The notes beneath the pieces were generated by a model. The model had not been told where the DNA came from and made no database searches. It saw nothing but the letters and a program-made list of their open reading frames with translations. From NCBI GenBank assembly GCA_002307035.1, contig DBTL01000104.1, positions 1-18,430 on the forward strand: a stretch of 18,430 nucleotides of DNA. The letters run 5' to 3'. This document shows positions 6,673 to 14,152 of this stretch, piece after piece; positions within the stretch are counted from its first letter, which is position 1, and every line of letters begins with the position of its first letter. The translations under genes and the position numbers were made by a program. Source of the DNA: Bacteroides sp. UBA1317 (GTDB taxonomy: Bacteria; Bacteroidota; Bacteroidia; Bacteroidales; Bacteroidaceae).

Positions 6673-7998
6673 ATGAAAATGAAGAAAGATTTAATTTTTA
6701 TTTTTCTGATTTCTTTGTTCTTTTTTGCCTGCAATGGCAGTGAAGAAATAGAGAAAACACTCGGAATAGGCGATTATTATGACTCCTCAAAACCTGTTTC
6801 TGTTGTTGAACTTTTACCTTCTTGGGGGCAGATAGACCAAGATTTTATTATCAGAGGGAACTTCCCTAAAGACACAGCTCAAATTAAAGTATACTTCGGC
6901 ACAAAAAAGGCTGTGATTCTGGGTTGCGATGGGTATGAAGTCTATGGGATGATTCCGAAACAGTCTCCCGGATACAACCGATTATCCGTTGTTGTGGGGA
7001 AAGACAGCATAGTTCCGAATATCCAGTTTAAATATTATCAGACACAATCTCTTAAAACTATTGTAGGAAAATTTGGAAATAGTGAGTATCTCGAAGGAAG
7101 TTTGGATGAAGCTCGAATAAATAATCCTACAGGATTGGGCACTGTCAAGGGACAAAAAGGAGATAATATCATTTTGGTTGAAGGAGAATGGACTGCAAGA
7201 ATAAGCTTAGTTTCCTTGGATGATAATAAAATGATAAAAATTGCCGAAGTAGGTTATGTTGGCGGGCCTGCTGTCACCAGTACTAGGGATAAATTTTATG
7301 TCATAAATCGATCTGGTAACAGAAATATCTATAGTTTTTCAAGAGACGATGGATGGATAACGACTCCAGTTGCTGACTTAACAATTACTGACGATATGCT
7401 GTCGTCCGGAAGTGTCGTTGGAGGACTTACTTTTGCTGAAGATGACCGTTTTTTATATGTTATGACTGGGGATGGGTATTTGGGTTGTATAGATTTGCTA
7501 GATAAAAAATTCACAAAGGTTTTAGGTAAAAATGATTGGGATGGAGTAAATGTTGGGACCGGTTGGTCTAGCTACTTGATGTATAGCAAGTATTACAAAT
7601 GTTTCTTTGCTACATTCCAAGACGCAAACGGTATATTTAAAATAACTCAAGATACTGGAGGGAAGTGGAAAGCCGAAAAATTTGCAGGGTTTAATTCTGG
7701 CAACAGTGTCATTTTGGGACATCGACTCAATGATGCTGTTCTTCGAAATCCTGCGGGGCTGGCGGTGAATCAAGATGGCGAGATTTATTTTGCAAGCCGT
7801 TCTGGACATGTTATTCTTAAGATTAAGGGAGATATCGTTTCATTAGTAGCCGGAACCCTAGACTCTTACGGTGCAGTTACCGGAGCGCCTCTTGAATCTA
7901 AGTTCGATCAGCCACGTCCTATTGTTACTGATTTTGAAGATAATTTTTATATTGGAGATGGATCTAACCGCGTGATTAGAAAACTCACAATAGAATAA
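6673..7998 (+). CDS. TIG/IPT plus NHL-like propeller surface lipoprotein (putative glycan-binding protein)
   Basis: I chose the ATG at 6673 (441 residues) because it gives a compact lipoprotein signal with lipobox FFAC and lipidated Cys20. An in-frame ATG at 6640 would prepend 11 mostly hydrophobic residues. Cys20 is followed by NGSEE, an acidic stretch resembling Bacteroidetes surface-export signals, so it is probably displayed outside the cell. Residues about 39-121 form an IPT/TIG immunoglobulin-like domain (VVELLPSWGQIDQDFIIRG). Residues about 125-441 carry NHL-type propeller repeats, such as NPAGLAVNQDGEIYFASRSGHVI and the closing IGDGSNRVIRKLTIE. Such proteins are common next to SusC/SusD pairs and are generally taken to bind glycan; the ligand here is inferred. 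It is first in the operon and ends 19 bp before susC. No catalytic residues are evident. Confidence 0.85.
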   Translation: MKMKKDLIFIFLISLFFFACNGSEEIEKTLGIGDYYDSSKPVSVVELLPSWGQIDQDFIIRGNFPKDTAQIKVYFGTKKAVILGCDGYEVYGMIPKQSPGYNRLSVVVGKDSIVPNIQFKYYQTQSLKTIVGKFGNSEYLEGSLDEARINNPTGLGTVKGQKGDNIILVEGEWTARISLVSLDDNKMIKIAEVGYVGGPAVTSTRDKFYVINRSGNRNIYSFSRDDGWITTPVADLTITDDMLSSGSVVGGLTFAEDDRFLYVMTGDGYLGCIDLLDKKFTKVLGKNDWDGVNVGTGWSSYLMYSKYYKCFFATFQDANGIFKITQDTGGKWKAEKFAGFNSGNSVILGHRLNDAVLRNPAGLAVNQDGEIYFASRSGHVILKIKGDIVSLVAGTLDSYGAVTGAPLESKFDQPRPIVTDFEDNFYIGDGSNRVIRKLTIE

Positions 7999-8017
7999 TA
8001 TATATAAAACTTACGAT

Positions 8018-11000
8018 ATGAAGATAAAATATTTAATATTACAACTTATTGTGTTTATGGTATCCACGAATATTCTATATGCACAATCGAGCTTAGTGGC
8101 TGGTGGTTCTGTTATGGACGAGAAAGGGGAAGCATTGGTTGGTGTTTCTGTTTCTATAAAAGAAAATCCAGGCAATGGAACAATCACAGATGCTGATGGA
8201 CGTTTTAAACTTAGCGGAATAAAATCGAAGCAAACGTTGGTTTTTTCATATATTGGCTTCGAAAGTCAGGAGCTTTTTCTGAGGAGCACAAACGAACGTA
8301 TGCGTATTGTTTTGAAAGAAAATGTTAATATGATGGATGAAGTCATTATTACAAGTTCCGGCAAAATTCAGAAAAAAATTAATGTGACAGGAGCTATTAC
8401 TTCTGTTGAGATGCGGGAGCTTAAAGTTCCTGCAACTTCAATAAGTAACATGCTTGGTGGACGTGTTCCCGGGATTATATCTGTTAATCGTAGTGGTGAA
8501 CCTGGAAAAGATTTTTCTGAGTTTTGGATTCGTGGTATCAGCACATTTGGAGCTGGGTCATCTGCCTTAATTTTAATTGATGGGATAGAAGGAAACCTTA
8601 ACACGCTTGATCCAGAAGATATTGAAAGTTTCTCCATCTTGAAAGATGCTTCTTCTACAGCCGTATACGGTGTCAGAGGAGCGAATGGGGTGGTGCTAGT
8701 GACAACAAAGAAAGGTAAAGCCGGCAAATTAGATATCAGGGTTAAAGTAAATAGCGGAATCTCTTACTCTCCACGTATGCCGGAATATGTTTCCGCTACC
8801 GATTATGCTACATTAGCCAATGAAGCTTCAGTGACAAGAGGAGGGATTCCAATTTACTCAGAAGTTGATTTGGCTTTATTTTCAAATCATCTTGATCCTG
8901 ATCTTCATCCTGATGTAAATTGGAGAGATGTCATTTTGAAAGATTATACGTGGAACCAACAATACTTTTTAAATGCTTCGGGTGGTGGTCAAATTGCTCG
9001 TTATTATATCAGTGCAGGTTATCTGAATAAAGAAGCCATATTTAAGCAGGATAAAGGTTTGAATAGATACGATACGAATGTAAATTATAATAAGTTTAAT
9101 TTCCGTGCAAATGTCGATGTGAATCTAACTGAAACAACAACTCTGTCTTTGAATGAAGAAAGTGTGATTACTACTCAAAACTATCCCGGTTATGGAGATG
9201 ATACTGGCGCTTTATGGGAGGCTCAAGCCAATTTGACTCCTGTTACGGTGCCTATACTTTATTCAACTGGAGAAGCTCCTGGATATGGTACTGGTAAGAA
9301 TACTGTAAGTCCCTATGTGTTACTTAATATGACCGGATACCGTAAAAGTTATACTAATAATAACAAGATAACAATGCAACTTGCTCAAAAGTTAGATATG
9401 CTCACAGAAGGTCTTTCTATCATGGGATTGATAAATCTGGATACTAGTAGCTGGATGTGGCAGGCAAGAGAAAAGTCTCCTGCAATTTATTATGCAGACG
9501 GCAGAGCAAGAGACGGATCCTTGAATTTAGTAAAAAAACAAGAATCCATAGAATCTTTCTATTCGAATAGTACTCAATCAGACCGTAAATATTATTATGA
9601 AGGTCGCATCAATTACGAACGTGTATTTGATAAACTGCACCGCGTCGGTGGATTGATACATGCTTATTGGAGTGACTATGAATCTTCTAAATACAAGACA
9701 GCGTTAACTGCCATCCCAAAACGTTATAACAGTTATGCAAGCCGTTTATCATACTCGTATGCAGATACATATATGGCAGAGTTTAACGTAGGATATACAG
9801 GTTCTGAAGCTTTTGAACAGGGAAAGAAATTCGGATGGTTTCCGGCTGTTTCTTTTGGCTGGACCCCATCCCAATATGATTTTATGCAAAAAGCTTTGCC
9901 TTTCCTTGATTATTTAAAGTTTAGGGCTTCTTACGGGATTGTTGGCAATGATCGCCTGACTTGGGATGACTCTGTGCGTTTTCCATATCTCACGTTGATC
10001 GGTAGTTCGGGCTCGGGACAATGGAATAATGGCCAAGGAATCACAGAGACTCAGGTGGGATCAAGTAACTTGAGATGGGAAAAAGCGACTAAATATAATC
10101 TAGGAATTGATCTACGTCTTTGGGGTGAACGTTTTGATGCAACTGTCGATATTTTTAAGGATGTACGTTCAGGAATATATCAACAGCGCCAGAGTGTTCC
10201 TGAAGAAATGGGGTTGGTAACGTTGCCTTGGGCCAATGTTGGTAAAATGAAAAGCTGGGGCATTGATGGACATCTTTCTTATACTCAACCTCTTGACCCT
10301 ATAGACAAGAGTAAATATATTACTTTTCGGGCAAATTACACACAGTCACGCAATGAAATTCTGGAGTATGAAGAAGATATAAAGAAATATCCGTACCAAT
10401 CTGCGGTGGGTTATCAAAGTGGAATCAATAGGGGGCTTATGTCTCTTGGCTTGTTTAGGGATGAGTATGATATTCAAAATAGCCCCAAACAAGAATTTGG
10501 GAATTACCTGCCGGGAGATATCAAATATAAAGATGTAAATGGAGACGGTGTTGTTAACTCTGACGACAATATTCCATTGCAATATTCTGGGACTCCTCAA
10601 ATACAATATGGTTTTGCAACCGAATTTAATTGGAAAAACTTGAATGTTAGTATCCTTCTTGAAGGAGTAAGTCGGGTTAAGTATTTTCGAGGTGGAAATA
10701 TGTATAACCCTTTTTCGGGACGGGATACCGGTAATGTTATTACAGATTATGCTAATCCTAATAATCGCTGGATTTCGGCAGAAATATCAGGAAATCCAAC
10801 TACTGAAAATCCTAATGCTAAATACCCAAGACTCTACTATGGAGGTAGTTGGAATAATAGTGTAAACTCTACCTTTTGGCTCCAAGACGGTAGTTATTTG
10901 AGATTGAAAAATGTGCAGATTTCGTATACCGCAAAAATAAAAGCTTTACAGAAATTTGGTCTTCAGAGTGCTATAGTCAGTTTGATAGGAGAAAATTTAG

Positions 11001-11107
11001 CAGTATGGTCTAAAGAGAAGATGCTGGACCCTAGCCAAGCTATGTATAATGGAACTAAATATCCTATTCAACGTGTTTATACGATACAATTAAATCTCTC
11101 ATTTTAA
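8018..11107 (+). CDS. susC-like: SusC-like TonB-dependent outer-membrane transporter
   Basis: A 1029-residue outer-membrane importer for oligosaccharides, working with the SusD protein encoded just downstream. Residues 1-23 are a signal peptide (ILYAQ). Residues about 27-103 are the CarboxypepD_reg-like domain (TDADGRFKLSGI). The probable TonB box is DEVIITSSG (107-115). Residues about 118-235 are the plug, including WIRGISTFG, LILIDGIEG, LKDASSTAVYG and RGANGVVLVTTKKG. The remainder is the 22-strand beta-barrel, ending in Phe (QLNLSF) as outer-membrane barrels usually do. There is no STN domain, so direct anti-sigma signalling is not expected. Length is normal and the frame is uninterrupted. 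The exact substrate cannot be read; arabinoxylan oligosaccharides are inferred from the neighbouring enzymes. Confidence 0.97.
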   Translation: MKIKYLILQLIVFMVSTNILYAQSSLVAGGSVMDEKGEALVGVSVSIKENPGNGTITDADGRFKLSGIKSKQTLVFSYIGFESQELFLRSTNERMRIVLKENVNMMDEVIITSSGKIQKKINVTGAITSVEMRELKVPATSISNMLGGRVPGIISVNRSGEPGKDFSEFWIRGISTFGAGSSALILIDGIEGNLNTLDPEDIESFSILKDASSTAVYGVRGANGVVLVTTKKGKAGKLDIRVKVNSGISYSPRMPEYVSATDYATLANEASVTRGGIPIYSEVDLALFSNHLDPDLHPDVNWRDVILKDYTWNQQYFLNASGGGQIARYYISAGYLNKEAIFKQDKGLNRYDTNVNYNKFNFRANVDVNLTETTTLSLNEESVITTQNYPGYGDDTGALWEAQANLTPVTVPILYSTGEAPGYGTGKNTVSPYVLLNMTGYRKSYTNNNKITMQLAQKLDMLTEGLSIMGLINLDTSSWMWQAREKSPAIYYADGRARDGSLNLVKKQESIESFYSNSTQSDRKYYYEGRINYERVFDKLHRVGGLIHAYWSDYESSKYKTALTAIPKRYNSYASRLSYSYADTYMAEFNVGYTGSEAFEQGKKFGWFPAVSFGWTPSQYDFMQKALPFLDYLKFRASYGIVGNDRLTWDDSVRFPYLTLIGSSGSGQWNNGQGITETQVGSSNLRWEKATKYNLGIDLRLWGERFDATVDIFKDVRSGIYQQRQSVPEEMGLVTLPWANVGKMKSWGIDGHLSYTQPLDPIDKSKYITFRANYTQSRNEILEYEEDIKKYPYQSAVGYQSGINRGLMSLGLFRDEYDIQNSPKQEFGNYLPGDIKYKDVNGDGVVNSDDNIPLQYSGTPQIQYGFATEFNWKNLNVSILLEGVSRVKYFRGGNMYNPFSGRDTGNVITDYANPNNRWISAEISGNPTTENPNAKYPRLYYGGSWNNSVNSTFWLQDGSYLRLKNVQISYTAKIKALQKFGLQSAIVSLIGENLAVWSKEKMLDPSQAMYNGTKYPIQRVYTIQLNLSF

Positions 11108-11113
11108 TAGAAT

Positions 11114-13108
11114 ATGAAAGTTATGAATAAAATATCCAATAATAATAGAATAAAGACACCTTTGTCAGTCTTTTCGGTTATAATGTTTTTGGCATTTCTA
11201 ACCTTTAGTTCATGTGAAGATTACTTAGATATTGATAAATATGTGTATGATCAGACAACAATTGATTCTATTTTCTTGTCAAAAACGAGAACTGAACAAT
11301 ACATTAATGGTGCAGCTGCTTTATTATTTAACGAATCTCTTCTTACTGGAACTGACTGGGGTGGTGGAGTAACACTACCTAGTGGCTCTGGCGCTGATGA
11401 AGCTATTATTCCATTTATGCTTAACGGAAATCGTATATTATACGATGAGATAACAGAGACCGATACAAAAATAAATCCATGGTCAATATGCTATAAAGGA
11501 ATCCGTAAAGCAAATATTATACTTGCTAATATCCATAAAAATCAAGAGCTTACAGAAATGGAATCGCGAGATTTTAGGGGTAGAGCTTATTTCCTTAGAG
11601 CATATTTCTATTTTTATCTTGTACGTCTGTATGGACCAGTGCCAATCCTTCCAGATGTAGCGTTTGATACAGATGTGGATGTTGCTGAAGCTTCGATTGA
11701 ACGGTCCCCGTATGATCAGTGTGTTGAAAAGATTTGCTCAGATTTTGAAGAAGCAGCTGGTTTACTTCCCCTCGAAAGAATTGAAACAGAACAATATATG
11801 CCAACAAAAGGAGCGGCTTTGGCTTTTAAAGCCCGTATCCAACTATATGCAGCAAGCCCATTATTCAATGGAAACCTTTACTATTCTGATTGGAAAAACT
11901 CCGAGGGTGTTCCTTTTATCTCTCAAGTTGAAGATAAAAATAAATGGGCGAAAGCCGCCGCTACATTCAAACGGATTATTGATCTGAACACGTATAAACT
12001 TCAGACTGTAGCAAAAATGGTTAACGATAAAGGTACCGGAACATTACCTTTGCCTGGCACCGTACCTAGTGCCAATTTCCCATATGGAGCGGGTGATATT
12101 GATCCGTATAAATCTTATAGATCTATTTTTGACGGTACTTATCAAGCCTTCAGCATTAAAGAATATATTTATTATGCTAATCGAAGTGACAGTGACGATC
12201 GTCTTTATTTCCCTAGTGTCATTGGAGGAAATGCTACATTTAGTGTAACGCAAGATATGATCGACGCTTACCGTATGGCCGACGGTAGAAACTATAGTGA
12301 AGCTACTGAAGCAGAGAGGTCATATGAAGCAGTAGGAACTAGTAGCACTTTTTCATTAGAATATCCGCTTTCTGCAAATAGAGCTCATCGAGATGACAAC
12401 CGCGAGCCTCGTTATTACGCCACAATAGGCTTTAACCACTGTATTTGGCCTGGCACATCTTTCCGGGGTACGGAAAATTTAAAAAATTGTGAAATAACTT
12501 ATTATGCAGATGGTAACGCTATAAATGCCAGTGACAATAATCATCGAAACAGAACAGGATATACTTGTCGCAAATATATACACCAAGAGGATATCCAACA
12601 TTGGAACTCTACTAAAAAATCTAAGATATGGCCTTTAGCACGCTATGCAGAAGTTTTGTTGGGCTATGCAGAAGCGTTGAATGAAATGGAAGGATCATAT
12701 ACTGATGAATCGGGAGTAACTGTAACTAAGAATGTGGATGAGATGATTAAGTATTTTAACCAAGTGCGTTATAGGGCAGGGCAACCTGGTATAACAACTG
12801 CTGATGCTTCCGATTACAATAAAATGAAGGAGATAGTGAAACATGAATGGCAGATTGAATTTGCATTTGAATCGCGTCGTTATTGGGATTTGCGTCGTTG
12901 GAAAGATGCATACGACGCATACAACAAACCTATAATCGGCTTGGACGTAAGTGCAAAAACTACGCAGCGTGCACAATTCTACACAACGAGAGTCTGGAAT
13001 ACAGAAATATATATGAAACGAATGTTTTCTAATAAAATGTATTTATGGCCTATTGACAGAAATGTGTTGCAGAAAAATGGTAAACTGGTTCAAAATCCAG
13101 GTTGGTAA
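11114..13108 (+). CDS. susD-like: SusD/RagB-family surface lipoprotein
   Basis: A 664-residue SusD homologue that would cap the SusC barrel and bind oligosaccharide at the surface. The signal peptide ends in lipobox FSSC with Cys34, followed by EDYLDI, typical of mature SusD proteins. The N-terminal helical region includes ICYKGIRKANIILANI and GRAYFLRAYFYFYLVRLYGPVPI (TPR-like repeats). The C-terminal RagB/SusD part includes ARYAEVLLGYAEALNE, FAFESRRYWDLRRWK and the ending MYLWPIDRNVLQKNGKLVQNPGW. At 664 residues it is longer than the roughly 550 usual for the family. The start at 11114 is 6 bp after the susC stop; ATG 11123 three codons later is equally plausible and would not change the lipoprotein signal. 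Clearly co-transcribed with susC. Confidence 0.96.
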   Translation: MKVMNKISNNNRIKTPLSVFSVIMFLAFLTFSSCEDYLDIDKYVYDQTTIDSIFLSKTRTEQYINGAAALLFNESLLTGTDWGGGVTLPSGSGADEAIIPFMLNGNRILYDEITETDTKINPWSICYKGIRKANIILANIHKNQELTEMESRDFRGRAYFLRAYFYFYLVRLYGPVPILPDVAFDTDVDVAEASIERSPYDQCVEKICSDFEEAAGLLPLERIETEQYMPTKGAALAFKARIQLYAASPLFNGNLYYSDWKNSEGVPFISQVEDKNKWAKAAATFKRIIDLNTYKLQTVAKMVNDKGTGTLPLPGTVPSANFPYGAGDIDPYKSYRSIFDGTYQAFSIKEYIYYANRSDSDDRLYFPSVIGGNATFSVTQDMIDAYRMADGRNYSEATEAERSYEAVGTSSTFSLEYPLSANRAHRDDNREPRYYATIGFNHCIWPGTSFRGTENLKNCEITYYADGNAINASDNNHRNRTGYTCRKYIHQEDIQHWNSTKKSKIWPLARYAEVLLGYAEALNEMEGSYTDESGVTVTKNVDEMIKYFNQVRYRAGQPGITTADASDYNKMKEIVKHEWQIEFAFESRRYWDLRRWKDAYDAYNKPIIGLDVSAKTTQRAQFYTTRVWNTEIYMKRMFSNKMYLWPIDRNVLQKNGKLVQNPGW

Positions 13109-13140
13109 TAGATTGATTAATGAAACAATAAATGAGTAAT

Positions 13141-14064
13141 ATGAAAAAAAATACATTATTATCATTGTTTATGCTGGCATTGTTTTTTAGTGGCTGTGAT
13201 GATGAAGCGCCTATGAATAGAGCATTATATCCTGAATCGGTCTATCTTGTCGGAGCCGATGACAAAATTATATATCGGAATTTAAATATTGGTTATGTAC
13301 AAGACACTGTTTACGCATCAGTTGCAATAAGTGGTTCTCTTTCAACAGATAGAGATGTTATTGTTGAAATTGAAGAATATCCGGAAGCTATTCTGAAATA
13401 TAATAATAGAGAACTTGGATCGAACGATATTCTTTTTCAAAATCTGCCTAGTGACATCTATGGGCTTCCTGATCCAATCGTAAAAGTGAAAAAGGGTGAG
13501 CCATATAATACTTGTCCGATTTATGTAAAACCTGCTGCATTACATATTGATTCACTGTATATGATTGCATTAAAATTGAAGTCGACCTCAGAATATAAAT
13601 TGGCGAAAGAAGATACTGTTGTTTTAATGAGATTTAATTTGATGAACCAGTATTCCGGTTTATACTATATGGATGGAGTTATTAAAGATCTCTCAAATCC
13701 TAAAGACTCTGTTGTTTATAAATCGCCAAGAACACTGCAAGCTGTCTTTGACGGAAACACCGTCCGAATGTATCATCAGAAAAATGAGTGGAGTAAGGGT
13801 GCGACAGATTATCGTCCGGGCTATTGTTTCAATATTACAGTAAATTCTGACAATAGCCTATCCTTGGCTCCTTGGAAAAATTTTAAAATTCTGGAGGGAG
13901 GTGGTACTTACTATCCTGAACTTAAAGTATATGATTTGTGGTACAAGTTTATCGAAGATGGAGTAACAAAGAAGACTAGAGGATTTGTGTATAAAGAACG
14001 TGAAAATGATGATGAACAACGAATTATAAACGACTGGATAGAAGAACATAGAAAATATGACTAA
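13141..14064 (+). CDS. DUF1735/DUF4361-type surface lipoprotein (putative glycan-binding protein)
   Basis: From the ATG at 13141 (307 residues; an upstream in-frame ATG at 13132 adds MSN) the product starts with a short lipoprotein signal, lipobox FSGC with Cys19, followed by DDE, an acidic surface-export-like stretch. Residues about 30-160 resemble the BT_3987-type DUF1735 beta-sandwich (YPESVYLVG...VYASVAISG). Residues about 165-307 resemble DUF4361 (NQYSGLYYMDG...YDLWYKF). Proteins of this shape occupy the SusE position next to SusD and are thought to bind glycan at the surface, but no binding site can be identified here. It follows susD by 32 bp and is the last gene before a strong hairpin, so it probably closes the core uptake operon. 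Confidence 0.8.
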   Translation: MKKNTLLSLFMLALFFSGCDDEAPMNRALYPESVYLVGADDKIIYRNLNIGYVQDTVYASVAISGSLSTDRDVIVEIEEYPEAILKYNNRELGSNDILFQNLPSDIYGLPDPIVKVKKGEPYNTCPIYVKPAALHIDSLYMIALKLKSTSEYKLAKEDTVVLMRFNLMNQYSGLYYMDGVIKDLSNPKDSVVYKSPRTLQAVFDGNTVRMYHQKNEWSKGATDYRPGYCFNITVNSDNSLSLAPWKNFKILEGGGTYYPELKVYDLWYKFIEDGVTKKTRGFVYKERENDDEQRIINDWIEEHRKYD

Positions 14065-14076
14065 TTAGTCTTTTTT
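14059..14076 (+). terminator. Palindrome plus T-run at the end of the DUF lipoprotein gene (weak terminator)
   Basis: GACTAATTAGTC (14059-14070) is a perfect 12-base palindrome overlapping the TAA stop, and TTTTTT follows directly at 14071-14076. The stem would be only 4-5 bp with a tiny loop, so it is a weak terminator candidate alone. It stands 18 bp before the stronger hairpin at 14095. Confidence 0.3.
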
Positions 14077-14094
14077 CTATTGAATAATAATTAA

Positions 14095-14132
14095 AAATAG
14101 GAGGAGAATCTTTGAAAAGAATCCTCCTATTT
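14095..14132 (+). terminator. 11-bp hairpin between the uptake operon and the macroglobulin-like gene
   Basis: AAATAGGAGGA (14095-14105) pairs perfectly with TCCTCCTATTT (14122-14132) across a 16-base loop in which CTT/AAG can pair further. Flanking A-rich and T-rich bases make it symmetric, so it could act in either direction. The T-run after it is short, so partial termination, or a processing site that lowers expression of the downstream gene, is more likely than complete termination. Confidence 0.6.
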
Positions 14133-14152
14133 AATCTATAAATCACTGTATA

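Noticed and set aside
8368..8727. 119-codon antisense frame opposite the SusC plug region
   Set aside because: It lies wholly inside a clear susC coding region on the other strand and shows no recognisable domain or start context.
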